Shown: piece after piece, positions 56,516-63,713 of the stretch
How the letters are laid out: each line of letters starts with the position of its first letter
Numbering within the stretch: the first letter of the stretch is position 1
From: Pseudomonadota bacterium
Lineage (GTDB): Bacteria > Desulfobacterota > Desulfobulbia > Desulfobulbales > SURF-16
Direction of reading: 5' to 3'
Length of the DNA: 64,000 nt
Assembly (NCBI GenBank): GCA_018822545.1
Contig: JAHJKA010000002.1
Coordinates: forward strand, 1 to 64,000
Program-made: the position numbers and the translations under genes
Notes under the pieces: generated by a model
What the model was told of the DNA's origin: nothing
The model's input: the letters and a program-made list of their open reading frames with translations, nothing else
Databases searched by the model: none

Positions 56516-56890
56516 TCGTGCTCTCCCCTTCACGGATGATTATCAAACTATATAAAAATTCGTTTTGCCATAATGCAGAGCTTGTTGCCCCGCTCCCGGC
56601 TTCCGGATTTATGATATCGCCAGTCAGGACATTTACGAGATGACTCTAACGGAAAATCCCCCAAACGACCTTGGCGCAAAATACGCCCAACAAATCTAAC
56701 TAATAAGATTACATTTAATTGTCAATGATATATCTTCGAGTTAGGGATCTAAACCCGAGACCTCATCACATGGAACTGCACTTCACAAATAACGTGATTT
56801 TAGTGCAAATTGTGAAACTTAAACAAGTTCCAATCAGAAGTTTAACTCACTTGCACCAATCACGACCTAACACAGCCAACAACTTAGAAC
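56516..56890. other. Upstream region of the giant gene, no gene seen
   Basis: Between the giant gene start and the tRNA remnant no credible protein gene is present. On the minus strand an AT-rich stretch (56540-56570) contains TATAGT and GATAAT, possible -10 elements, but I see no matching -35, so the promoter of the 50 kb operon is not resolved. A plus-strand frame of about 40 codons ending at 56699 has no start. The stretch 56740-56765 read on the minus strand weakly resembles a degraded tRNA T-arm. Confidence 0.45.
56771..56832. repeat. Bipartite inverted repeat beside the tRNA remnant
   Basis: Two 7-bp arms nest on each side: TGGAACT (56771-56777) and TTCACAA (56782-56788) on the left, TTGTGAA (56810-56816) and AGTTCCA (56826-56832) on the right. 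A TTGCAC(T/C)A octamer also occurs inverted near 56802 and direct near 56851. It lies 60 nt before the tRNA fragment, where recombinase arm sites of an integrated element are often found. Function is inference only. Confidence 0.5.
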
Positions 56891-56891
56891 A

Positions 56892-56938
56892 GCCTTCGAA
56901 GCCGAGAGTCGCTGGTTCGAATCCAGCCGGGCGCACCA
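56892..56938 (+). other. tRNA-Arg(TCG) 3' fragment, putative attachment site of an integrated element
   Basis: The bases read as the 3' half of a tRNA: anticodon loop CTTCGAA (56894-56900, anticodon TCG), 3' anticodon strand GCCGA, variable loop GAGTC, T-arm GCTGG-TTCGAAT-CCAGC (56911-56927), acceptor strand CGGGCGC, discriminator A and encoded CCA (56936-56938). The matching 5' acceptor GCGCCCG and D-arm are absent upstream, so no functional tRNA can be made here. A sequence of this extent, from anticodon loop to CCA, is the usual identity block for tyrosine-recombinase integration. Because the tRNA points rightward and keeps a terminator behind it, the inserted element should lie to the left. 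Confidence 0.8.
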
Positions 56939-56950
56939 TAAAAATATCAC

Positions 56951-56984
56951 AAAACGGCCAGATACCTATATCTTGCCGTTTTTT
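56951..56984 (+). terminator. Rho-independent terminator behind the tRNA fragment
   Basis: Stem AAAACGGC (56951-56958) pairs with GCCGTTTT (56975-56982), with inner AGATA/TATCT pairing in the loop and a T run to 56984. It is probably the original terminator of the tRNA-Arg gene, left with the displaced 3' end. Confidence 0.75.
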
Positions 56985-57027
56985 CGTTTGGACCTGAAAC
57001 ACTGCTTTTCACCTTTGTATTTGTTGC

Positions 57028-57215
57028 CTAGAGCTGTTTTGTCGTCAATTCATGGGTTAATTTTTCTTTTTCCTTTGCTATGCTCTTTCCAGACCTTTAG
57101 AATATCCAGGTAGTAGCCTGAAATCTCTCGAATTGTTTCATAACTACATCCTCTTCTGCAGGCTTATCCCAATGACCTGCTGAAGTTACGGTGGTATGTA
57201 AAATTAAACATGGTA
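57028..57215 (-). pseudogene. Possible frameshifted gene remnant, unrecognised
   Basis: Reading the minus strand, a protein-like series continues across different frames: SAGHWDKPAEEDVV, then YETIREISGYYLDILKVWKE, then KEKEKLTHELTTKQL with a stop at 57028-57030. Each piece is helical and charged, and the joins need two small frameshifts. No start codon with a ribosome binding site is seen. It could be the decayed end of a gene truncated when the element integrated, or chance. I do not recognise a family. Confidence 0.25.
57075..57103 (+). promoter_or_regulatory. Sigma70-type promoter for the hybrid kinase
   Basis: TTGCTA (57075-57080), 17-nt spacer, TAGAAT (57098-57103). The -10 matches the consensus at five of six bases. 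It lies about 140 nt before the proposed kinase start. Confidence 0.5.
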
Positions 57216-57244
57216 TCCACGGAAGTCTTCTTGTCAAAAAAACC

Positions 57245-59827
57245 ATGAACAAAACTAATTTCACAGACAATTTCAGGAAGAAAATACTCTTTGCAGCCTC
57301 TGCCGGCTTATTGCTGGCCTGTTTGTGTGTGGCGCTGACCAGTGTCTTGCCCCTCTATAAACAACTCAAAGCGCAACAGGCGAATCATCTTATTTTTGCG
57401 GCCAAAACGCGGAGTATGGTCGTTGAGGAATTTTTGGCAAAGGCCAAAGAAACCGCTCTGCAAATCACCAGCCGCTCGAAGATCAGAGAATTTCTTGAAA
57501 AATACAACAACAACGAAATTGATTTAACCTCGCTGCGTACTTTTTCTGCGCCAAAACTCCAGGATGCCCTTAATTTGTCGCAATTTGCCGTGGGCATAAG
57601 TCGTCTAGACCACCAGGGAAAACTGGTTGTTGAGGTTGGCATGCCTGTGCCTGAGAAATTTCTACGCCTTCCTAATGCCGATAACAATGAGCCGCTGCTT
57701 ATTGGGCCGATAGCCGTTGCCGAGTCTTCTTATCTTGTGGTTGCCGCACCCATCCTCAACAGACAAGGTCTCCGGGTCGGTATGGATATTGTTCTTTTTA
57801 CCACCTCTAAGTTGCTGGAAATTGCGCAAGACTATACAGGGCTTGGCAACACGGGAGAGACACTCCTCGGAGAATTCCCTGCCAATTGCCCTCCCGTTTT
57901 ATTTTTCCCGACCAGGTCCGTATCAGGACCCGACCGCAAGGCCCTCATCTCCGGTGAATCCGTTTTTAGAGAACACGGGAAAAACAAAGCCTTCATTCCC
58001 AACGACGAGAGCTCGATCCACTTGCTCGAGACCCCCCATGATCTGGCGGCCTATGGCACCATACAAGGGGTTGACTGGGGCATCCTGGTCGTCATGGATA
58101 AGAATGAACTGTTTAAACCAATCACCAGGCAAGTTCTTATTATCGCACTGGTTATCTCCGTACTGGTTATTCCTTTGGGAATGGCCGGGCTCATTTTTCT
58201 GCTCCGGCCCCTTTCCGACCGGATGATAATCCATGTCGACACCTTGCAGCGCCAGATAAAGGCCAAAGAACAAGCCATTTTACAGCGGTCCCTGGTCGAG
58301 GAACTCTTGTTGGAGGAAAAAGAACGCCTCAATGTGACATTACAATCTATTGGTGATGGCGTTATTACCACTGATCTTGACGGTAATATTGTTTTGATTA
58401 ATAAAATTACCGAACACCTCACGGGATGGAGTCTTGAGGAAGCAAGCGGCAAAAAAGTCCAGGAAGTTTTCAACACGGTTAACAAAAAAACCGGCACTCC
58501 TTGTGACAATCCGGTGGACAAAGTTCTTGCCTCCGGTAAAAACGTCGGTCTGACCTGGCATACGACCCTTATTGCCAGAGATGGTACTCAGCATATTATC
58601 GAAGACAGCGGCGCCCCAATCTTTGACAAAGAAAACAAAATTATCGGTACCGTCCTTGTTTTTCGCGATGTGACAGAAAAAAGAAGAACCGCAGCGGAAT
58701 TGCTTAAGATTAAAAAACTTGAATCCGTGGGCGTGCTGGCCGGCGGCATCGCCCATGATTTTAACAATATCCTGGCGGCTATTCTGGGCAATATCGAACT
58801 TGCTGGGATGTCTATTGACCCGCACAATGAGGCGTATCCACTTTTACAAGAAGCCAAAAAGGCCTCTATAAGAGCCAAAGACCTGACACAACAGTTGCTC
58901 ACCTTTTCCAAAGGCGGTGAGCCTGTCAAGAAAACAACACCCATCAGCAAAACAATTATGGACTCAGCCAATTTTGTTTTGCATGGCAGTACGGTCTCCT
59001 GCCACTTCAATATTGCAGATGATCTCTGGCTGGTTGATGCTGATCCGGGACAAATAAGCCAGGTAATTCAAAATTTAGTCATCAATGCCAAGCATGCCAT
59101 GCCTGCAGGCGGACAGATCACCATAAATTGTGCCAATATTGCCGAGATCAGATCGGAAACACCTTTTGTCGCACCCGAGAAAAATTATATCAAAATCACC
59201 GTCCAGGATAACGGCTGCGGGATCACGGATACATATCTTGAAAAGATTTTCGATCCCTATTTCACCACCAAGCAAGAGGGTAGCGGTCTGGGCTTGGCTG
59301 TCACCCATTCGATTATCAAAAAACATAACGGCAACATCAGCGTCCAGTCAAAAATGGGTGAAGGCACGGTCTTTACCATATATCTGCCCGCTTCAGCCGA
59401 CCAAATCAGCCCTGAGTCAATAACAGAAATCCATAAAAACAAGGCTCCTGACAAGGCCAAAATACTGGTTATGGATGATGAAGAACTTGTCCAAAATTTT
59501 ACCCAAAATCTCCTCAGTTATTTCGGTCATGATATTCTCCATGCCTGGGATGGCCAGCAAGCCATTAAAATCTTTACGGAACATTTCGAAAGCGATACCC
59601 CCATTGATATAATCATAATGGATTTGACCATTCCCGGCGGTATGGGCGGCAAGGAAGCTGTTCTGGAAATTCTCAAAATTGACCCGGCAGCACAGGTTAT
59701 TGTCTCAAGTGGCTATTCCAATGATCCGGTTATGGCGGAGTATCAAAAATATGGGTTTAAGGCCGCCCTGGCCAAACCATTTTTAATGGCTGATATGCAA
59801 AAAACCTTATCCGACCTCCTCGCTTAA
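57245..59827 (+). CDS. Hybrid sensor histidine kinase with PAS and receiver domains
   Basis: I take the ATG at 57245 (860 residues); an upstream GTG at 57191 is possible, and neither has a clear ribosome binding site. Residues 13-38 and 294-321 are membrane helices enclosing a periplasmic sensor of about 255 residues that looks CACHE-like (VVEVGMPVP, VVAAPILNRQG, GNTGETLLG). A coiled linker leads to a PAS domain (about 360-480). The HisKA helix carries GGIAHDFNNIL with phospho-acceptor His 504. The ATPase has N-box NLVINAKHAM, DNGCG and GSGLGLA. The C-terminal receiver (739-860) has MDDEE, phospho-acceptor Asp 793 in IIIMDLTIPGG, and Lys 844 in AKPF. It is therefore a complete hybrid kinase passing phosphate internally, with no DNA-binding output. 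The ligand is unknown. It stands alone, with a terminator-like hairpin behind it. Confidence 0.9.
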   Translation: MNKTNFTDNFRKKILFAASAGLLLACLCVALTSVLPLYKQLKAQQANHLIFAAKTRSMVVEEFLAKAKETALQITSRSKIREFLEKYNNNEIDLTSLRTFSAPKLQDALNLSQFAVGISRLDHQGKLVVEVGMPVPEKFLRLPNADNNEPLLIGPIAVAESSYLVVAAPILNRQGLRVGMDIVLFTTSKLLEIAQDYTGLGNTGETLLGEFPANCPPVLFFPTRSVSGPDRKALISGESVFREHGKNKAFIPNDESSIHLLETPHDLAAYGTIQGVDWGILVVMDKNELFKPITRQVLIIALVISVLVIPLGMAGLIFLLRPLSDRMIIHVDTLQRQIKAKEQAILQRSLVEELLLEEKERLNVTLQSIGDGVITTDLDGNIVLINKITEHLTGWSLEEASGKKVQEVFNTVNKKTGTPCDNPVDKVLASGKNVGLTWHTTLIARDGTQHIIEDSGAPIFDKENKIIGTVLVFRDVTEKRRTAAELLKIKKLESVGVLAGGIAHDFNNILAAILGNIELAGMSIDPHNEAYPLLQEAKKASIRAKDLTQQLLTFSKGGEPVKKTTPISKTIMDSANFVLHGSTVSCHFNIADDLWLVDADPGQISQVIQNLVINAKHAMPAGGQITINCANIAEIRSETPFVAPEKNYIKITVQDNGCGITDTYLEKIFDPYFTTKQEGSGLGLAVTHSIIKKHNGNISVQSKMGEGTVFTIYLPASADQISPESITEIHKNKAPDKAKILVMDDEELVQNFTQNLLSYFGHDILHAWDGQQAIKIFTEHFESDTPIDIIIMDLTIPGGMGGKEAVLEILKIDPAAQVIVSSGYSNDPVMAEYQKYGFKAALAKPFLMADMQKTLSDLLA

Positions 59828-59907
59828 ACCGAGGAATATGCAGTCTCTCAACGACACCCTCTTTTAATGCGAGATCCAGGGGTTAGCTCCTGACGCATTT
59901 GCAAGAT

Positions 59908-59940
59908 AAGCCCTTATAGTTTGACAAACGATAAGGGCTT
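59908..59940 (+). terminator. Strong hairpin between kinase and DUF5684 gene
   Basis: A perfect 10-bp stem (AAGCCCTTAT, 59908-59917, with ATAAGGGCTT, 59931-59940) and inner GTTT/AAAC pairing. The T tract after it is short (TTCC), so termination may be partial. Its loop contains the -35 box of the next promoter. Confidence 0.55.
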
Positions 59941-59950
59941 TCCGTAAAAT
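59921..59950 (+). promoter_or_regulatory. Near-consensus sigma70 promoter for the DUF5684 gene
   Basis: A perfect TTGACA (59921-59926), 18-nt spacer and TAAAAT (59945-59950). The start point near 59957 would give a leader of about 64 nt. Confidence 0.65.
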
Positions 59951-60020
59951 GAGCCTTCGACTTCCTGTTATTTCGACAGAAAGTCCTTCCCCAGCAATAA
60001 CTTCAGCAAGGAGAGACATT

Positions 60021-60368
60021 ATGGATGATGGCAGCGGCGGCAGTATTATTGGTACACTTATCTACCTGGCACTTGTCATTTTAGTGATTGTGGCAACCTG
60101 GAAGGTCTTTGAAAAAGCGGGCCAACCAGGCTGGGCCTGTCTGATTCCCTTTTACAATATCTACATCTTCCTGGTGATTGCCGGCAAACCGGCCTGGTGG
60201 CTCGTGCTTTTACTTATCCCCGTTGTCAACATCATCTTTGCGGTGATTGCCTGTATTGCCTTTGCAAAGAAGTTCGGCAAGGATGCCCTCTTTGGCGTTG
60301 GTCTTGTCCTGCTCGGTATTGTCTTCTTCCCCATTCTGGCCTGGGGCGATGCAACGTATTCGGCATAA
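60021..60368 (+). CDS. Small integral membrane protein, DUF5684 type
   Basis: The start at 60021 is supported by AAGGAGA six nucleotides upstream; an in-frame ATG at 59949 lies inside the promoter and is rejected. The 115-residue product has three membrane helices (about 8-27, 48-83 broken by a KPAWW turn, 88-107). Between the first two is the family signature KAGQPGWACLIPFYNIYIF, shared by DUF5684 and by short signal-peptidase-associated proteins. The C terminus is ILAWGDATYSA. The function of the family is not known. It is transcribed alone, between its own promoter and a strong terminator. Confidence 0.85.
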   Translation: MDDGSGGSIIGTLIYLALVILVIVATWKVFEKAGQPGWACLIPFYNIYIFLVIAGKPAWWLVLLLIPVVNIIFAVIACIAFAKKFGKDALFGVGLVLLGIVFFPILAWGDATYSA

Positions 60369-60404
60369 TTGGTTTGTTTGAAACAACAACCCACGTTGTA
60401 CCCT

Positions 60405-60446
60405 TAAAAACAGCGCCATTGCCCGCTAGCAATTGCGCTGTTTTTA
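60405..60446 (+). terminator. Rho-independent terminator after the DUF5684 gene
   Basis: An 11-bp perfect stem, TAAAAACAGCG (60405-60415) with CGCTGTTTTTA (60436-60446), extended inward by further partial pairing. The A and T runs make it usable in both directions. Confidence 0.8.
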
Positions 60447-60530
60447 CTTGGCGTCACAGGAACCCTTTCTCCCAAAAATCGCATCCTTTCAGAATTTGGT
60501 CGAGAAGAACCTTTATCTGCTGGGCACTGC

Positions 60531-60559
60531 TTGTATCGCTCCACTTCTATTCTTACAGT
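60531..60559 (+). promoter_or_regulatory. Possible promoter for the 71-residue protein
   Basis: TTGTAT (60531-60536), 17-nt spacer, TACAGT (60554-60559), four of six bases in each box. A short hexamer repeat (ATTGAG twice, then ATTGAT, 60601-60618) follows in the leader. Confidence 0.35.
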
Positions 60560-60654
60560 GTTATTCAAGAGTACATTTTAATCATCCCAACAGACAGAGC
60601 ATTGAGATTGAGATTGATCGCCTGACCGAAAATATTCCCTCCAGGAGGCCCACA

Positions 60655-60870
60655 ATGAAGACATGCAGCTTAGATGATTTTATGGCAGAAATGCAGCCTT
60701 GGCTTGATACTGAACATCTTAGAAATGCCCATCTGAATGAGCATGGCCATTTCGTTCTTCAATTTCAAGACGGCATGCAAAAAGTCTACAATATTGACGA
60801 TTGCAACCTTGAACACGTTAGGGAGATCCTGAAGGATCTCGCCGCCCGGGGCATTTCAACAACAAGCTGA
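60655..60870 (+). CDS. Small acidic protein of 71 residues, unknown function
   Basis: The ATG at 60655 is fixed by an AGGAGG at 60643-60648, six nucleotides upstream; the longer frame to 60433 crosses the likely promoter and terminator region. The protein is soluble, with no signal peptide. It reads as a helix (SLDDFMAEMQPWLD), a beta hairpin (HGHFVLQFQDGMQKVYNI) and a C-terminal helix (LEHVREILKDLAARGI). I do not recognise a family. It is a lone gene between the DUF5684 gene and the epimerase gene. Confidence 0.7.
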   Translation: MKTCSLDDFMAEMQPWLDTEHLRNAHLNEHGHFVLQFQDGMQKVYNIDDCNLEHVREILKDLAARGISTTS

Positions 60871-61044
60871 AAATCAGGGCTTTTCGTCTGTCCCGCTCGC
60901 TCAAATGACGCGATCCCTGCGATATGAACAGCGAGGGGACCGTGATGATAATCCCCACATTATGGATGCCGGAATTACTATGAGGCGACTGCGCCCTCAG
61001 GAATTCTGCTTGCTTTGCTCTTGATATTGCCCAGGAAAAACGCC

Positions 61045-61935
61045 ATGGAGACAACCGCGCAAAAAAAGATCGTCATGACAGGCGCCACGGGTTTTGTGGG
61101 CTCCCACCTCAAAAGTAAGCTGGAAAACTCAGGTTGGCAGGTGCTAGCCCTCGGTCGCACTGACTTTGCCCTGGACCCACCCAGTCTCGCACAAAAAATG
61201 GCGGGCGCTACGGCCGTTATCAACCTGGCCGGGGCCCCGGTTATTGCCCGCTGGTCAAAGGAGCACAAGGTCAAGATGCGGGAGAGCCGCATTACCTTGA
61301 CCAACAACCTTGTAACCGCGTTTGGTTTCATGAAAACCCCACCCAAGGTTTTCATTTCCACTTCCGCGGTGGGCTATTACGCCTCCACAGGGGTGCATAG
61401 TGAAGAAAAAGGGGTCAAAGGTGATGGTTTTCTCCCGGATCTCGCCCAGGGGTGGGAAAAAGAGGCCCTGCAGGCCGAAAAACTGGGTATCCGTACCGTC
61501 ATTTTCCGCTTTGCCGTTGTCCTCGGTAAAGATGGTGGCGCCCTTAAAAAAATGCTGCTGCCCTTTAAAATGGGTCTGGGCGGGATCATCGGCACCGGCA
61601 AGCAGGCGTTTTCCTGGATTCATATTGACGATCTGCTCCGGGCCCATTTTGCCGCCTTGAAGACAGACTCCTTTCAGGGCATTTACAATATGACCGCCCC
61701 CAACCCGACGACTAATTACGCTTTCACCAAAACCCTGGGCAAGGTACTGCACAGACCCACCATCCTTCCCGTCCCTACCTTTGTGCTGAAAATCATCTTT
61801 GGCGAGGGTGCCAGCATTTTGGCCGACGGCCAGGCCGCCGTTCCGAAAAGGCTGGTCGAAAACGGGTTTGTCTTTGATTTTCCTGAACTGGAAGGGGCGC
61901 TGCGCGATTGCACAGGTCAAAAGAGAACGGTTTAA
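61045..61935 (+). CDS. SDR-type epimerase, TIGR01777/YfcH family with DUF1731
   Basis: The start at 61045 has AGGAA seven to eight nucleotides upstream and gives 296 residues, the usual length of the family; a TTG at 61015 is less likely. The nucleotide-binding Rossmann motif TGATGFVGSHL lies at 12-22, followed by INLAGAP near 60 and STSAVGYYAS near 110, where Ser and Tyr are the expected catalytic positions. FSWIHIDDL near 190 and NMTAPNPTTN near 220 are family hallmarks, and the C terminus (ILADGQAAVPKRL) is the DUF1731 segment. It is cytosolic and NAD(P)-dependent by family; the substrate is not known. It converges on the MltF-like gene, overlapping its end by four nucleotides. Confidence 0.9.
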   Translation: METTAQKKIVMTGATGFVGSHLKSKLENSGWQVLALGRTDFALDPPSLAQKMAGATAVINLAGAPVIARWSKEHKVKMRESRITLTNNLVTAFGFMKTPPKVFISTSAVGYYASTGVHSEEKGVKGDGFLPDLAQGWEKEALQAEKLGIRTVIFRFAVVLGKDGGALKKMLLPFKMGLGGIIGTGKQAFSWIHIDDLLRAHFAALKTDSFQGIYNMTAPNPTTNYAFTKTLGKVLHRPTILPVPTFVLKIIFGEGASILADGQAAVPKRLVENGFVFDFPELEGALRDCTGQKRTV

Positions 61936-63335
61936 GAGATCGGCTCTTTCATTATCTGCTTCTTGCTTTGAGCCGGAGCCAGTTCGGCTGGCAGCCAGTC
62001 AAGATCCTTCTGCCGCAGGATGTCATAGTAGGTGAAAATGCGGCTGACGTACTGCACCGGCTCCGTGCCGCGGGCGTAACCATGCTTGCTCTTTTTATAA
62101 TACTTTTTTTCCCGCAACAAGGGCAGGGTCTGCTGCAGTCCTGACCATTTATCATGGGAAATTTTGAGCTGCTTGGCAATTTTTTGGGCATCCCGGACAT
62201 GGCCGAGACCGATATTATAGCTGGCCAGGGCAAATTTTGTGCGGTCCGGCTCACTAATATGAGACCAATAGCCGTAGAGTTGTCTTAAATATTTAACGCC
62301 GGCATGAACATTCAGGTTTGGATCAATCCTGTTCTTGACCCCCATCCTGAGGGCCGTATCCCTGGTCACCTGCATCAACCCCCGTACTCCGGTGCCACTG
62401 AGAGCGCGGGGGTCGAGATGGGACTCCTGGTAAATTATCGCCGTAATAAGGCGCCAGTCGAAATTATTGGCATCAGCCTCTCTTTTTATCATCCCGGCAT
62501 AGCGCGGTAACCGGCTTTGCAGGCGACGGTGAAATACCTGGAGGTCCACATAGTCAAAAATGTGGTCGTCATCATAATAACGGTTGTAGATATCATCATA
62601 TATGCCGTTTTCCTTGGCATACTCGAGAAACTCATTAATTTTAGCCTTGAACCGTTTATCTCCTTTTTTCAAGGCCCAGGCCAAGAAATGATCGGGACCC
62701 AGATCAAAGGCACGGGCAATGTCGGGATGATATCGCTGGTTAAGAAGGGCGATATTGGAATCTGCCATGGTAATAGCAATCTCTCGGCTGGCAACCTGGC
62801 GGATCAGTTCTTCGGTGGGCACATCGTGGTGGAGGACTATCTTGATCTCAATGGGCAGTTTCTCATTCAGATCCTCAAGAATTTGCTGGTAGGTGGTGCC
62901 TTGGCGTACGTGAATCTCCTGACCGTAGAGATCCGCAACACTTTCAATGTCCATATTACTGCGATGCAGGATGATCTGGGGCTGCACTTCAAGGTAGGGA
63001 TCTGAAAAATCAACTATTTTTTCGCGTTCCTTGGTGATGGAGAGCCCCGCGGCTGCCATGTGGACCTCGTCTGTGGCAATAGCGCCCAGCAGCGATTCCC
63101 ACTCCACAACTTTTGGCGTGAGCGTGACCCCGATATATTCACTAAAGGCCTTGGCCAGATCATACTCAAAACCAACCGACCCACCCCGATACTGATAGTA
63201 GCAATTGGCATTATTACGCGTAGCCACTACCAGTTCCCCCCTTTTTTGAATCTTGGCAAGGGTATCCGGAGACTGCTCGCAGCCTGGCGTTACAAGAAGC
63301 AGGCAGAAGAAGATTGTGAGCAGTTGTTTATTCAT
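61932..63335 (-). CDS. mltF: MltF-like membrane-bound lytic murein transglycosylase
   Basis: The 467-residue lipoprotein has lipobox VTPGC (Cys 19). Residues 30-265 are a periplasmic solute-binding type 3 domain (GELVVATRNNANCYYQ, GFEYDLAKAFSEYIGV, AAAGLSITKEREKIVDFSDPY), the regulatory module of MltF. Residues 285-430 are the SLT lysozyme-like domain, with catalytic Glu 304 in YQESHLDP, then GVRGLMQV and ALASYNIGLGHV. It cleaves the MurNAc-GlcNAc bond of peptidoglycan, leaving an anhydro end. E. coli MltF is 518 residues with the same order, so the length is normal. A good promoter lies upstream on the minus strand. No Shine-Dalgarno is obvious. The symbol reflects domain architecture; orthology to E. 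coli MltF is not shown. Confidence 0.88.
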   Translation of the reverse strand: MNKQLLTIFFCLLLVTPGCEQSPDTLAKIQKRGELVVATRNNANCYYQYRGGSVGFEYDLAKAFSEYIGVTLTPKVVEWESLLGAIATDEVHMAAAGLSITKEREKIVDFSDPYLEVQPQIILHRSNMDIESVADLYGQEIHVRQGTTYQQILEDLNEKLPIEIKIVLHHDVPTEELIRQVASREIAITMADSNIALLNQRYHPDIARAFDLGPDHFLAWALKKGDKRFKAKINEFLEYAKENGIYDDIYNRYYDDDHIFDYVDLQVFHRRLQSRLPRYAGMIKREADANNFDWRLITAIIYQESHLDPRALSGTGVRGLMQVTRDTALRMGVKNRIDPNLNVHAGVKYLRQLYGYWSHISEPDRTKFALASYNIGLGHVRDAQKIAKQLKISHDKWSGLQQTLPLLREKKYYKKSKHGYARGTEPVQYVSRIFTYYDILRQKDLDWLPAELAPAQSKKQIMKEPIS

Positions 63336-63391
63336 TCGGGGTCGGGGGAAGAGAGAAACGAGGAGGCGAGGACTCGTGACATGATCCTTTT

Positions 63392-63420
63392 AATTTAATC
63401 CACCCGGACAGCTTAGACAA
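63392..63420 (-). promoter_or_regulatory. Sigma70-type promoter for the MltF-like gene
   Basis: On the minus strand TTGTCT (63420-63415), 17-nt spacer, TAAATT (63397-63392). It would start transcription about 50 nt before the ATG at 63335. Confidence 0.55.
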
Positions 63421-63713
63421 TCTCTTTTGTGTCTGCCACGCCGACCAAACAAGGTATTAGTCCGTAATCCCTCGTCCCGCCTATGAATTCAGCCTATCCC
63501 TTCCTTGTCCGCCCGACAAGAGAACTTGGTCCTTTTAGGAAATCTTATAGAAATCCTTCATCAAAGAATTATTTTCACATCATTCTTGGGTTTATGTTGG
63601 TACTGACAAGCCATCCCCCTTTTTCTCCCCTGGCAATTCTCCCCTCTTTGCGGTATTTCTAAAGGCACTTTTGCGCGCAGCGTCGCGCCCATTTAAAACC
63701 AGGGGACAAAGCC
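63421..63713. other. Intergenic region between divergent genes
   Basis: No gene is seen. It carries the upstream region of the plus-strand lipoprotein gene. AGGGGAC at 63702-63708 is its ribosome binding site. I could not settle on a promoter for that gene. Confidence 0.5.

Noticed and set aside
56739..56790. Possible second, degraded tRNA on the minus strand
   Set aside because: Only a T-arm-like GGTTTAGATCC stretch is seen; stems do not pair and no acceptor or anticodon arm can be built.
56719..56997. 92-codon frame over the tRNA remnant
   Set aside because: Its text (RVRDLNPRP, RVAGSNPAGRT) is the well-known spurious translation of tRNA T-arm sequence, not a protein.
60433..60654. N-terminal extension of the 71-residue protein
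   Set aside because: It runs through the terminator flank and promoter region, has no binding site, and the internal ATG at 60655 has a perfect AGGAGG.
61255..61920. 221-codon minus-strand frame opposite the epimerase gene
   Set aside because: Antisense to an SDR gene with full family motifs; no domain in the reverse translation.
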